64,000 nt of DNA from Streptomyces apocyni (GTDB lineage Bacteria > Actinomycetota > Actinomycetes > Streptomycetales > Streptomycetaceae). Made by a program: the position numbers and the translations under genes. Where the stretch lies: NCBI RefSeq assembly GCF_009739465.1, contig NZ_WHOM01000068.1:169305-233304 (forward strand), in the 5' to 3' direction. This document shows positions 41,168-50,244 of the stretch, in pieces. The notes beneath the pieces are model-generated. The model worked only from the letters and a program-made list of their open reading frames with translations. It had not been told where the DNA came from and did not search any database. How positions within the stretch are numbered: position 1 is the stretch's first letter; every line of letters starts with the position of its first letter.

Positions 41168-41956
41168 TCAGCAGCTGGGGACCGCGTCGCCGGTCTCCAG
41201 CGCGCGCAGCGCGTCCACGGTCCCCGTCAGGGTTCTGACGGGGATCAGTCGCAGCCCGTCCGGCAGTTCGCCCTTGGCTTCCGCGCACTCCGCCTCGGGT
41301 ACGAGAAAGACCGTGGCGCCGTCCCGCCTGGCGGCCTGCGTCTTCAGTGAGACCCCGCCGACCGCGCCGACCCGGCCGTCCTCGGTGATGGTGCCCGTAC
41401 CGGCGATGCTGCGGCCGCCGGTGAGGTCGCCGCCGGTGCCGTCGCCGTCCAGCTTGTCGACGATGCCGAGAGCGAAGAGCAGCCCGGCACTGGGTCCGCC
41501 GACGTCGGCGAGTTCCAGCTCGACCTTCACGTCCTTGGCCCGATCGCCCAGGTACCCGAGCGCCGCCGTGACCGCCGCGTCCTGGGACTTCCGCATCTCG
41601 CTGATGTTGTGCTGCTGGATTTCCTTGGTCGTGTCGCCGCTGGGATAGACCGCGTCGCGCGGCATCACGGCGCGGTCCGTACGGAACCAGCCGTCCAGCA
41701 CATCGCCGAAGTCGATACGGGCGTCAGGGCCGGTCGCGAGGATCGTCGTCATCCGCAGCTCACCGCTGGGCTCGCGGGTGGGCGCGCCGCTGATCGTGAT
41801 CACCGGGTCGCCGTTGTTCTCGCCCAGTACGTCCGCGGTCGCGCCGGGCTGCGCCACAGCGAACGGCAGTGGCGCGAGGCCCGCGGTCGCCAGCAGGGCC
41901 ACGAAGGGGAGGGCGCAGAGGGCGAGGGCCTTGGGGCGTGAGAGACGAGAGAGCAC
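41168..41956 (-). CDS. Exported S16 (Lon-like) peptidase domain protein
   Basis: A 262-residue protein with an N-terminal signal peptide or anchor (LALCALPFVALLATAGLAPL). The C-terminal half is a Lon-type S16 domain: Ser156 in ADVGGPSAGLLFALGIVDKL and Lys205 in GRVGAVGGVSLKTQAARRDG form the Ser-Lys dyad. It resembles the secreted YlbL-like proteins, but I see no PDZ domain between signal and protease part. Substrate unknown. It is a single gene, facing the vapBC stop. Confidence 0.87.
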   Translation of the reverse strand: MLSRLSRPKALALCALPFVALLATAGLAPLPFAVAQPGATADVLGENNGDPVITISGAPTREPSGELRMTTILATGPDARIDFGDVLDGWFRTDRAVMPRDAVYPSGDTTKEIQQHNISEMRKSQDAAVTAALGYLGDRAKDVKVELELADVGGPSAGLLFALGIVDKLDGDGTGGDLTGGRSIAGTGTITEDGRVGAVGGVSLKTQAARRDGATVFLVPEAECAEAKGELPDGLRLIPVRTLTGTVDALRALETGDAVPSC

Positions 41957-41993
41957 GGGTTCAACCTATAACCACGGCCGAAACGAGCCATCC

Positions 41994-42080
41994 CGCACTC
42001 CCCAGCACGACAGCCCCGCACTCCCCAGCACGAGAGCCCCGCAACCTCAGCGCAGCGCCCTCCGGAACCTCAGCGCAGCG
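41994..42080. repeat. Short direct repeats downstream of the IclR gene
   Basis: CCCGCACTCCCCAGCACGA occurs twice (about 41994 and 42015) and AACCTCAGCGCAGCGC twice (about 42042 and 42065, the second running into the IclR gene end). They look like local duplications; no hairpin of note. Confidence 0.5.
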
Positions 42081-42711
42081 CCTCCGCGACCTCGCGAGCC
42101 GCGTCCAGCACCCGCCCGCCGACCCGCTCCGGCACCGAGTCCGCGAGCATCACCACGCCCACGCTGCCCTCGATCCCGGTCACCCCGAGCAGCGGCGCGG
42201 CCGCCCCGCTCGCCCCGGCCTCCAGTTCGCCGTGGGTGAGGGTGAAGCCGGGGTCGTCCAGCGTGCCCTGCCGGGCGGAGAGGATCGCCTTACCCGCGGC
42301 GCCCCGGTCCAGCGGGTGCCGGAAGCCGGTGCGGTACGCGACGTGGTAGTCCGTCCAGGTGGGCTCGACGACCGCGACGGCCAGCGCTTCGGTACCGTCG
42401 ACCAGCGTGAGGTGAGCGGTGGCCCCTATGTCCTCGGCCAGCGACCTGAGCGCGGGCAGCGCGGCCTCCCGTACCAGCGGGTGCACCTGACGCCCGAGCC
42501 GCAGCACGCCCAGCCCGACCCGGGCGCGGCCGCCGAGGTCACGCCGCACGAGAGCGTGCTGTTCGAGCGTGGCGAGCAGGCGGTACACGACGGTGCGGTT
42601 CACACCGAGCTTGTTGGACAGCTCGGTCACGGTCAGCCCGTGGTCGGTGTCGGCCAGCAGCTTGAGGACACGCAGTCCCCGGTCGAGCGTCTGGGAGGTC
42701 TCCGCGGTCAC
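42070..42711 (-). CDS. IclR family transcriptional regulator
   Basis: A 213-residue regulator. The winged helix-turn-helix TLDRGLRVLKLLADTDHGLT, VTELSNKLGVNRTVVYRLLA opens the protein; the IclR effector domain follows with IGATAHLTLVDGTEALAVAV, HPLDRGAAGKAILSA and the late APLLGVTGIEGSVGVVMLAD. The domain is slightly shorter than the usual about 250 residues. No catabolic operon adjoins, so its targets are unknown. ATG 42711. Confidence 0.92.
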   Translation of the reverse strand: MTAETSQTLDRGLRVLKLLADTDHGLTVTELSNKLGVNRTVVYRLLATLEQHALVRRDLGGRARVGLGVLRLGRQVHPLVREAALPALRSLAEDIGATAHLTLVDGTEALAVAVVEPTWTDYHVAYRTGFRHPLDRGAAGKAILSARQGTLDDPGFTLTHGELEAGASGAAAPLLGVTGIEGSVGVVMLADSVPERVGGRVLDAAREVAEALR

Positions 42712-43168
42712 GACGCCCTCTCCTTAGTGGTGAGTCGCGACGGCCCTCTCCGCGGCGGGCGTCCCCCGCCAAGCGGGGTACCCCGTCACCGGTGCCGTCG
42801 GTGACGCGCGTCGAGAGGCCGCCGGGCGATAGCGGGGCTCCGGGCGGCGGGCCGCCCGGCAGCGCTGAGCACCGGCTGCGCTCCGCGGCGGCGCTGCCAC
42901 GGGGCGTGTGCGTTGCGGGGACAGTAGCGAGCCAGTCCGCTCAGCGGAAGACTCCGTCCAGAATCCGGGCACACAAAATGCGAACTCCAGACGTCGGGGC
43001 ACGACTGATGCCCGTTATGCGACCCACATAACGGGCATCAGTCGTTCAACCAGACAGCGACCTGTCAGCGCACCCACGCGGCACTCACACCGCACCCGCG
43101 CAGCACCCACACGGCACCCACACCGCAACCCGCACGGCATCCGGACACAGTGACCGTCACCGTCACCG
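42712..43168. other. 457-bp region with hairpin and low-complexity DNA, no supported gene
   Basis: Contains the IclR gene upstream region, a 17-bp hairpin (43003-43045) and a CA/CCG-rich low-complexity stretch (about 43060-43180) ending in hexamer repeats GTCACC. Short frames here code only repetitive His/Thr/Arg peptides and lack normal codon bias. Confidence 0.5.
43003..43045. terminator. 17-bp perfect hairpin downstream of the helicase gene
   Basis: Arms 43003-43019 and 43029-43045 are exact complements around a 9-base loop. It lies about 125 bases past the stop of the minus-strand helicase gene and 290 bases before the IclR gene start, so it is probably the helicase terminator, although no T run follows on either strand. 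Confidence 0.6.
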
Positions 43169-44965
43169 TCACCGCATCCGCGTCGCCCACTCCTGGACCT
43201 TCGCGATCCGCTGCCGGATCTGCCCGGCCGTCGCCTCCGCGCTGGGCGGGCCGCCGCACACCCGGCGCAGCTCGGTGTGGATCACACCGTGCGGTTTGCC
43301 GGACTGGTGGGTGTACGCGCTGACCATGGTGTTGAGCTGCTTCCTCAGTTCGAGCAGCTCCTTGTGGCTGACCACCGGGCGCCGGTCGGCGGGCAGTTCG
43401 AGCAGATCCGCCTCGTCATCCGGCTTCTTACGGCTGTGGGCGATCTGCCGCGCCTGCCGCTTCTGGAGCAGCATCTGCACCTGGTCGGGTTCGAGCAGTC
43501 CCGGAATGCCGAGGTAGTCCTGCTCCTCCTCGCTGCCGGGGTGCGCCTGCATCCCGAACTCCGCGCCGTCGTACAGCACCCGGTCGAAGACGGCGTCCGA
43601 CTCCAGCGCCTCGAAGGGCAGCGTGTCCTGCTCGCCGGTGTCCTCGTCCTGCTCCTTGTTCGCCTCGTCCATCTCCTTCTCGGACTCGGCGTACGGGTCT
43701 TCGTCCTCCCCGCCCTTCTTCGGCTTGTCGAGTACGTGGTCGCGCTCGACCTCCATCTCGTTGGCGAAGCCGAGCAGGTCGGGGATGGTCGGCAGGAACA
43801 CGGACGCGGTCTCGCCGCGCCGCCGGGACCGTACGAAACGCCCGACGGCCTGGGCGAAGAACAACGGGGTCGAGATGGTCGTGGCGTACACACCGACCGC
43901 GAGACGCGGCACGTCCACGCCCTCGGACACCATCCGGACCGCGACCATCCACCGGTCATGGCTGTGACTGAACTCGTCGATCCGGTCGGACGCGCCGTTG
44001 TCGTCGGACAGCACCAGGGTGGCCTTGGTGCCGGTGATCTCGCGGATCAGCTTGGCGTACGCGCGCGCCGAGTCCTGGTCGGAGGCGATGACCAGGCCGC
44101 CCGCGTCCGGGATGCCCTTCCGTACCTCGGTGAGCCGCTGGTCGGCGGCGCGCAGCACGTTCGGCATCCAGTCGCCGCGCGGGTCCAGGGCGGTACGCCA
44201 GGCCTGCGACACGGCGTCCTTGGTCATCGGCTCGCCGAGCCGGGCGGCGATCTCGTCACCGGCCTTCGTACGCCACCGCATCTGCCCGCTGTAGGACAGG
44301 AAGATGACGGGTCGCACGACGCCGTCGCCGAGCGCGTTCCCGTAGCCGTAGGTGTAGTCGGCCGATGAGCGGCGGATGCCGTCGTTGCCCTCCTCGTACG
44401 CGACGAAGGGGATGGGGTTGGTGTCCGAGCGGAACGGCGTACCGGTCAGCGCGAGTCGCCGGGTGGCGGGCTCGAAGGCCTCCAGACAGGCCTCGCCCCA
44501 CGACTTGGAGTCACCGGCGTGGTGGATCTCGTCCAGGATGACGAGAGTCTTGCGCTGCTCGACGCGGTTGCGGTGCAGCATCGGCCGTACGCCCACGCCC
44601 GCGTAGGTGACGGCGACGCCGTGGTACTCCTTGCTGAGCGGGCCCGCGCTGTACTCCGGGTCCAGCTTGATACCTATCCGGGCGGCCGCCTCCGCCCACT
44701 GCTTCTTCAGGTGCTCGGTCGGCGCGACCACCGTGACCTGCTGCACGACGTGGTGGTGCAGCAGCCAGGAGGCGAGGGTGAGCGCGAACGTCGTCTTCCC
44801 GGCGCCGGGCGTCGCGACGGCGAGGAAGTCCCGTGGCTGCTCCTGGATATACCTGTCCATGGCGCCCTGCTGCCAGGCACGCAGCTTTCCGGCCGTACCC
44901 CAGGGGGCACGACCGGGGAAGGCGGGAGAGAGGTGGTGGGACGCGGCGGTGGCGGTAGTAGTCAC
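43169..44965 (-). CDS. DEAD/DEAH-box (SF2) helicase
   Basis: A 598-residue SF2 ATPase. Motif I is TPGAGKT, motif II ILDEIHHAGD, motif III LALTGTPFRSD, and the second RecA domain has MVSEGVDVPRLAVGVYAT and the arginine-finger motif FAQAVGRFVRSRR. The architecture resembles the XPB/type III restriction (ResIII) helicase group. Between the helicase core and the C-terminus lies an acidic, disordered insert (GGEDEDPYAESEKEMDEANK). The C-terminal region with SAYTHQSGKPHGVIHTELRR is shared with many actinobacterial homologues. No restriction or modification gene adjoins; probably a chromosomal DNA repair or remodelling helicase. Confidence 0.92.
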   Translation of the reverse strand: MTTTATAASHHLSPAFPGRAPWGTAGKLRAWQQGAMDRYIQEQPRDFLAVATPGAGKTTFALTLASWLLHHHVVQQVTVVAPTEHLKKQWAEAAARIGIKLDPEYSAGPLSKEYHGVAVTYAGVGVRPMLHRNRVEQRKTLVILDEIHHAGDSKSWGEACLEAFEPATRRLALTGTPFRSDTNPIPFVAYEEGNDGIRRSSADYTYGYGNALGDGVVRPVIFLSYSGQMRWRTKAGDEIAARLGEPMTKDAVSQAWRTALDPRGDWMPNVLRAADQRLTEVRKGIPDAGGLVIASDQDSARAYAKLIREITGTKATLVLSDDNGASDRIDEFSHSHDRWMVAVRMVSEGVDVPRLAVGVYATTISTPLFFAQAVGRFVRSRRRGETASVFLPTIPDLLGFANEMEVERDHVLDKPKKGGEDEDPYAESEKEMDEANKEQDEDTGEQDTLPFEALESDAVFDRVLYDGAEFGMQAHPGSEEEQDYLGIPGLLEPDQVQMLLQKRQARQIAHSRKKPDDEADLLELPADRRPVVSHKELLELRKQLNTMVSAYTHQSGKPHGVIHTELRRVCGGPPSAEATAGQIRQRIAKVQEWATRMR

Positions 44966-45280
44966 GGTCTCCGGTTCGGGTCTGGCTCGGCTACGTATGA
45001 CAACCGGGCCACCTTACCGGTGAGCTCACGCCGTCCCCGGCGGCCCCGGCGAGAACCGCCGGGGTGCGGCGCAGCTCACATCGCGCGGTTCGGCGCCTTC
45101 ACGCGTGCGACGGGGTCTGTTCACTCGCCGAGCCGCCGCAGGAGCTCAGCGTTTTCCTCGGCGTACCAAGCGGCCGTCTTCCGCACCAGGTCACCCTTGG
45201 CGTGTAGAGGGCGCCGCACCGCCTCGTGCGCCACTGCGGCGACCGGACGGCCTTGTGCATCCGCGAGCGCGGTGCGGCAG
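44966..45280. other. 315-bp gap holding a possible gene remnant
   Basis: Upstream region of the helicase gene plus a short minus-strand frame (see 45121-45315). Nothing else supported. Confidence 0.45.
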
Positions 45281-45315
45281 CTACACGTCGCTGCCAGCGC
45301 TGCCGCCGGTGCCAC
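45121..45315 (-). pseudogene. Possible remnant of a small gene
   Basis: A 64-residue frame whose last half reads like real protein (PLHAKGDLVRKTAAWYAEEN, then AELLRRLGE) while its beginning is Ala-rich and overlaps the next gene. There is no good start with a ribosome site. It could be the decayed C-terminal end of a former gene or a small helical protein starting at one of two internal GTG codons. Not recognised. Confidence 0.3.
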
Positions 45316-46108
45316 CGTTTCCGGGGCTGTTGCTCGGCTCGGGGTAGTCCAGGAAGCGGCTGAAGGTCTCGGTGCCGGTCTTGCCCTTCTCCCAGGTGAC
45401 GGTGAGCGTGTCGCCGCCGGTGAAGACGAGGTTGCCGTACATCTCCTTCTTGTCCTTCTCGCAGATCAGCCCGATGCGGTAGCTGCGGCCCGGCTCGATG
45501 ACCTTGCGCAGTCCGGTGCAGCGTCCGCCCGCGAGCAGGGACACCGAGGGCTGCGTCGGCTTCTCGGAGTCCGGGCTCGCGCGCAGCCCGAGGATGCCGC
45601 TGCCGGTGTCCGACCGCCAGAATCCGACGAGGGTGGTGCCGGTGATGCCGGGGCGGGGCTTGTCGTCCTGGGTCGCGCCGTCGTCGGGCTCGTCGCCGTA
45701 CGGGTCGTCGTCCTCCGGGTCGGGCTCAGGGACGCTCAGGCTGGGGCTGGGGGTCGTACGGGGGGTCGGGCTCTCGCTGCTCTCGGCGACCGACTTGCCG
45801 CTCCCGTCGTCGCCAGGGCCCACCGCGAACCAGACCCCGCCGCCGATCACCAGCACCGCCAGCAGTGCCAGCGCGGCGACACCGATCACCAGGCCGGTTT
45901 TGCGTCCGTTACCGGGCGAGCCGGACGAGCCGTACGGGGGCGGAGGGGTGGGTGGGTAGGTGCCGTAGGGGGGTGGCTGTTGTGGGCCGTAGGGCTGTTG
46001 GCCGTACGGCTGTTGCTGGCCGTAGCCCTGGCCGGGCGTGCCGTACGGTCCCGGCGGCGGGCCGAACCCACCGCCGCCCGACGACGGTTGCTCGGGCGGC
46101 TGGGTCAT
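45281..46108 (-). CDS. Membrane-anchored protein with Pro/Gln/Tyr-rich N-terminus
   Basis: A 275-residue protein. The cytoplasmic N-terminus is rich in Pro, Gly, Gln and Tyr (GPYGTPGQGYGQQQPYGQQP), followed by one membrane helix (KTGLVIGVAALALLAVLVIG), an acidic Pro/Ser/Asp linker and an extracytoplasmic beta-rich domain containing TTLVGFWRSDTGSGILGLRA, a Cys pair (GGRCTGLRKV and GLICEKDKKEM) that may form a disulfide, and TLTVTWEKGKTGTETFSRF. The layout is common in Streptomyces membrane proteins of unknown function. Confidence 0.82.
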   Translation of the reverse strand: MTQPPEQPSSGGGGFGPPPGPYGTPGQGYGQQQPYGQQPYGPQQPPPYGTYPPTPPPPYGSSGSPGNGRKTGLVIGVAALALLAVLVIGGGVWFAVGPGDDGSGKSVAESSESPTPRTTPSPSLSVPEPDPEDDDPYGDEPDDGATQDDKPRPGITGTTLVGFWRSDTGSGILGLRASPDSEKPTQPSVSLLAGGRCTGLRKVIEPGRSYRIGLICEKDKKEMYGNLVFTGGDTLTVTWEKGKTGTETFSRFLDYPEPSNSPGNGGTGGSAGSDV

Positions 46109-46168
46109 GGCGGTCCCTCCCCATTGCTTTCGGGACGGCGCTGCGCCAACCCGAATTCCCTTCCTACT

Positions 46169-48499
46169 CTAAGAGTTCGGGGACGCCACCGCGGCCTGAG
46201 GCCTGATCGGGAGGCGGTTGACCGGACGGCCGGTGGCCGCGCGCACCGCGGCGGCCACCGCCGCGGGCGAGGTGACCACCGGGACCGCGGACGCGGCCTT
46301 CGCGCCGAAGGGGGCGACCACGTCGCGCTCCTCGACCAGCTTCACGATGCGGATGTCCGGGGTGTCGAGGGACGTGGGCAGGGCGTACCCGGTCAGGTCG
46401 GGGTGCCGGACCAGGCCGCGCGGGGTGCGGAGGTTCTCGGTGAGGGCCGTGCCGACGCCCTGGGTGACGCCCGCCTCGATACGGGCCGCGAGCTGCGCGG
46501 GGTTGAGTACGCGGCCGACGTCCTGGGCGACCGCCAGCTCCACCACCCGTACGGCACCGAGCTCCACGTCCACGTCGACGACCGCGCGGATCGCGGCGAA
46601 GGCCAGGCCCACGAACGCGTCGCCCTGGCCCGTCTCGTCCAGCGGCTCGGTGGGGTGCGGGCGGCACTGGGCGGTGGCCCACAGCTCCTTGCCGTCCATC
46701 GCCTCCATGACGGTCGTGGAGAGCACGCCGTCGTACGAGGTGATCTTGCCGTCGGCGACCTGGAGGAGCTCGGCGGACATGCCGAACTTGGCCGCCAGGG
46801 GCTGGAGTAGCTGGGTGCGGACCATCTTGGCCGCGCGCTCCACCGCGCCACCCGACACCCAGGTGTGGCGGCTGTGGCAGGCGGGGCCCGACGGCGGCTG
46901 GTCGGTGTCGACGGAGGCGACGTGCACCTCGTCCACGCCCAGGGTTTCCTGGACGATCTGGCGGGCCAGCGTCGGGAAGCCCTGGCCGGTGTCCACCGCG
47001 GCGCAGATGACCGTGGCCACACCGCCCTCGACCTTGACGGTGGCCGTGGAGACCTCGTCGGTGCCCTCGGCGCCCAGCATGTGCACCATGCCGAGCGCGT
47101 AGCCGACGCCGCGGCGGATCGCGCCGGGCTCGCCCGCGCCTTCCAGGCCGCCGGGCAGCAGCCACTCCTCCTCGGGGGTGTCCTTGGGGAGTGGCGGCAG
47201 CGGGTAGTCGCGCACGGAGCGCAGCAGTTCGGCGACCGGGGCGGGGCAGGTGACGGTCTGTCCGGTGGGCAGGATGTCGCCGGTCGCCATCACGTTGCGC
47301 AGCCGTAGCTCCGCGGGGTCCAGGTCCAGTTTGGCGGCCAGCTTGTCCATCTGGGCCTCGTAGGCGGCGCAGACCTGCATCGCGCCCTCGCCACGGACGT
47401 GGCCTGATGGCGGGTTGTTGGTGCGGACCGCCCAGCCCTCGATGAAGGCGTGCGGGACGACGTACGGGCCGCAGGCGAAGGCGACCGCGGCCGCCAGGGA
47501 CTCCGACGAGGCGTCCGCGTACGCGCCGCCGTCGAGCAGGATCTGCGCCTCGACCTTGACCAGGCGTCCGTCGGCGTCCGCGTGGTGGCGGTAGCGCAGC
47601 AGGGTGGGGTGGCGGTGGGCGTGGCCGAGGAAGGACTCCTCGCGGGTGGCGGTGAGCTTCACCGGGCAGCCGGTCTTCAGCGCGAGCAGGCCGAGCGGGA
47701 GCTGGAAGCCGGGGTCCTCGCGGTCGGCGGTGGCGCCGGGGACGCCGGTGACGACGACCTTCACCTGGTCCGGGGTGAGGCCGTAGCAGGCGGCGGCCAG
47801 GTCGCGGTCGGTGTGCGGGTCGGTGGAGGCCACGTACAGCTCGACGCCGCCGTCCGGGCGCGGTACGGCGAGGCCCGCCTCGGCGCCGATCGGGGCGGGG
47901 TCCTGGCGGCCGATGCGGTACAGGCCCTCGACGAGGATCTCGCCGACGGCGTCGGGGTCGCCGTAGCGCAGCGGGATGTGGCGGATGAGGTTGCCGTCGG
48001 GGTGCAGGGGCTCGGCGGCGAAGGCCTGCTCCGGGTCGGTGACCGGGTCCAGGACCTCGTACTCGACGATGACGGCGGCGGCGGCCATGCGCGCGGTGTC
48101 GGGGTGGTCGGCGGCTACGGCGGCGATCGGCTCGCCGTGGTGGCGTACGACGTCGGAGGCGAAGACGGGGCGGTCGGCGACCCGGCGGCCGTGCGCGGCG
48201 TCGCCCGGGACGTCCTCGTGGGTGACCACGGCGTGCACGCCGGGCATCTTGAGGGCTTCCGAGGTGTCGATGGAGGTGATGCGCGCGTGCGGGTGCGGGG
48301 AGCGCAGGATCGCCGCCCAGAGGAGGCCCTCGGCCCACAGGTCCGCCGCGTACGGGAAGGTGCCCTCGGTCTTCGCGGCGATGTCGGTGGCCTTGAGCGA
48401 GACGCCCAGGCCGTGCGGGGGCGGCTCGGGGGCGGCGGCGGGCGAGGTCGTGGGGGCGGCGGTGGCCGTGGTGGCGGCCGTGGTGGCTTCGCTGCTCAT
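46169..48499 (-). CDS. Molybdenum hydroxylase large subunit (xanthine dehydrogenase family)
   Basis: A 776-residue molybdopterin cytosine dinucleotide-binding subunit. The N-terminal aldehyde oxidase a/b hammerhead domain begins at KATDIAAKTEGTFPYAADLW; the molybdopterin-binding part has NNPPSGHVRGEGAMQVCAAY, AVDTGQGFPTLARQIVQETL, TWVSGGAVERAAKMV and the closing TALTENLRTPRGLVRHPD. The expected catalytic Glu after a GxxE motif near the end is not obvious to me: the usual G-x-G-E is represented by APFGAKAASAVPV (Ala in place of Glu), so activity could be altered. Last gene of the operon; its ATG overlaps the previous stop (ATGA). Confidence 0.92.
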   Translation of the reverse strand: MSSEATTAATTATAAPTTSPAAAPEPPPHGLGVSLKATDIAAKTEGTFPYAADLWAEGLLWAAILRSPHPHARITSIDTSEALKMPGVHAVVTHEDVPGDAAHGRRVADRPVFASDVVRHHGEPIAAVAADHPDTARMAAAAVIVEYEVLDPVTDPEQAFAAEPLHPDGNLIRHIPLRYGDPDAVGEILVEGLYRIGRQDPAPIGAEAGLAVPRPDGGVELYVASTDPHTDRDLAAACYGLTPDQVKVVVTGVPGATADREDPGFQLPLGLLALKTGCPVKLTATREESFLGHAHRHPTLLRYRHHADADGRLVKVEAQILLDGGAYADASSESLAAAVAFACGPYVVPHAFIEGWAVRTNNPPSGHVRGEGAMQVCAAYEAQMDKLAAKLDLDPAELRLRNVMATGDILPTGQTVTCPAPVAELLRSVRDYPLPPLPKDTPEEEWLLPGGLEGAGEPGAIRRGVGYALGMVHMLGAEGTDEVSTATVKVEGGVATVICAAVDTGQGFPTLARQIVQETLGVDEVHVASVDTDQPPSGPACHSRHTWVSGGAVERAAKMVRTQLLQPLAAKFGMSAELLQVADGKITSYDGVLSTTVMEAMDGKELWATAQCRPHPTEPLDETGQGDAFVGLAFAAIRAVVDVDVELGAVRVVELAVAQDVGRVLNPAQLAARIEAGVTQGVGTALTENLRTPRGLVRHPDLTGYALPTSLDTPDIRIVKLVEERDVVAPFGAKAASAVPVVTSPAAVAAAVRAATGRPVNRLPIRPQAAVASPNS

Positions 48500-50244
48500 G
48501 CCTGGCCTCCGTCGTGGGGGTGGCGGTGGGCCACTCCCCCGGCGCCGGGGGGTGCCTGGTGCGGGACGCGGGCCTGGTCGGCGGGGTCGTCGGGTGCCGC
48601 GGCGGCCGCTGCGGCTGTGGCTGTGGCTGCGGCTGCCGCGGTGCCGCGTTTCGCCACGACGTCGTTGACGGCGTCGAGTACGCCGCGGTAGCCGGTGCAG
48701 CGGCAGAGGTTGCCGCACAGGGCCTGGCGGGTCTCGCGCTCGCCCGGGGCGGGGTTGCCCTCCAGGAGGTCGTGCACGGTCATGGCCATGCCGGGTGCGC
48801 AGAAGCCGCACTGCACGGCGCCGCTGGCGGCCAGGGCGCACTGCACGTCGGACGGCTGCCCGTCGGCGGCCAGCCCTTCGACCGTACGCACCTCGCTGCC
48901 CGCGCTCGTCGCGCCAGGCACCAGGCAGGAGGCCACCAGCCGCCCGTCGACCTGTACGGCGCAGGCGCCGCACTCACCCTGTGAGCAGCCGTCCTTGGCC
49001 CCGGCGAGCCCGAGGCGCTCGCGCAGCACGTACAGCAGAGACTCGCCGATCCACGCGTCGGTGACGGGCCGATCCGCGCCGTTGACCCGCAACACATAGG
49101 ACGCGAGTGGCCGCTCATCAGCAAACCCGGGCCCACCAGTCCCGCCCTCCACGCTGGTCCCGTGCTCGGCACCGGACCCGCGCTCCGCGCCGGGGCCTCG
49201 CTCCGTGCCGGGCCCATCGTCCGCGCCAGGGCTTCGCCGCGTACCTAGGGCCTGCTCTAGGCCGGGGCCATGCTCTGTGCCAGGTCCGTGGTCTGAGCCG
49301 GGCCCATGGTCTGTGCCAGGGGGGTGCCCGGCGTCGGGAATGCGCTCCGGGCGAGGCCCGTGCTCTGAGCCGGTCTCGGGCTCCATGCCAAGGCCGTGCT
49401 CTGCGCCGGTCCCGGGCTCCGCGCCAGGGCTGTGCCCCGTGGCGAGGCCGCGCTCCGCGCCGGGCGCGTGGTGCGTGTTCGGTCCGTGGTCTGCGCCTTG
49501 GTCCCGCGCGGTGGCCGAGGCCTGGCCCACGGTCTGGCCGTGTGGGACAGCCCGGTCCGTGCCTGGGGGCGCGTCGATGCCGAGGGCCCCTCGCTGGCCC
49601 GGTACGGCTCCCGGGTGCGGGGCTCCGGGCGCCGCGTCGTGGGGCTGGGCCCAGGGGGCGGGGGCGCCGCCCGGGAGGGTGGGTGGGGCGTGGGTGCTCC
49701 ACTGGTCCATGAGGGAGGACTTGGTGAACTCGCCTGATTCGTCCGGAAGGTTGCCCTGGGCGAGCGGAATCGACCACTGACCGGTCACGTTCGCCGGAGC
49801 GGCGGGCCCCGCCGCATCCGTGAACGTCCACTGCCCCGTGGCACCCGGTGTCTCAGGCGCGGGCGGCTGCGGAGCGTTCGGCTCCGGCCAGCGCACCGCC
49901 GCCTCGCCGATGACGGGCTCCCCGAAGCCAGCAGCCGGGTCCGGGGCAGCGGCAGCGGCAGCGGCAGGGGCAGCGGCAGACGCAGGCGCCGCGCTGAGTC
50001 CCGGGATCACGAACGTCCCCGTCGCCGCCGGGTCCGTACCCGCGCCCCCCGCGACAGAGATCTGCGGCGGCACAAAACCGCCGCTCCCCGGCGCGGCCAG
50101 CGGCGTGTCCGCGAGCCCCTCCGGGAGTGCGACGAAGGCCGTCGCGTCGGCGTCGTAGTCGCTGGGCGGAGTGGGCTGCCAGCCGCCGCCCGGGGAGCCC
50201 TCGCCCGTCGTCCCGTCGGCGCCGATTCCGTTGGTGTCACTCAC
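48496..50244 (-). CDS. Molybdenum hydroxylase [2Fe-2S] subunit with large N-terminal extension
   Basis: A 582-residue protein whose last about 200 residues are a standard XDH-type Fe-S subunit: plant-type cluster motif GCSQGECGACAV plus the later Cys in LVASCLV, and the second cluster CGFCAPGM with CGNLCRCTGY. The typical family length is about 160-200, yet here about 370 residues precede it: Pro/Ala-rich sequence, short WSIPLA and GQWTF-type motifs, then degenerate GPGTEHGPG-like repeats. A further Ala-rich and His/Pro tail follows. It starts at GTG 50244, overlapping the FAD subunit stop by four bases (GTGA). Confidence 0.9.
   Translation of the reverse strand: MSDTNGIGADGTTGEGSPGGGWQPTPPSDYDADATAFVALPEGLADTPLAAPGSGGFVPPQISVAGGAGTDPAATGTFVIPGLSAAPASAAAPAAAAAAAPDPAAGFGEPVIGEAAVRWPEPNAPQPPAPETPGATGQWTFTDAAGPAAPANVTGQWSIPLAQGNLPDESGEFTKSSLMDQWSTHAPPTLPGGAPAPWAQPHDAAPGAPHPGAVPGQRGALGIDAPPGTDRAVPHGQTVGQASATARDQGADHGPNTHHAPGAERGLATGHSPGAEPGTGAEHGLGMEPETGSEHGPRPERIPDAGHPPGTDHGPGSDHGPGTEHGPGLEQALGTRRSPGADDGPGTERGPGAERGSGAEHGTSVEGGTGGPGFADERPLASYVLRVNGADRPVTDAWIGESLLYVLRERLGLAGAKDGCSQGECGACAVQVDGRLVASCLVPGATSAGSEVRTVEGLAADGQPSDVQCALAASGAVQCGFCAPGMAMTVHDLLEGNPAPGERETRQALCGNLCRCTGYRGVLDAVNDVVAKRGTAAAAATATAAAAAAAPDDPADQARVPHQAPPGAGGVAHRHPHDGGQA

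Noticed and set aside
43060..43180. CRISPR-like or minisatellite array in CA/CCG-rich DNA
   Set aside because: The repeats are irregular and only 6-12 bases long, with no constant repeat and unique spacers.
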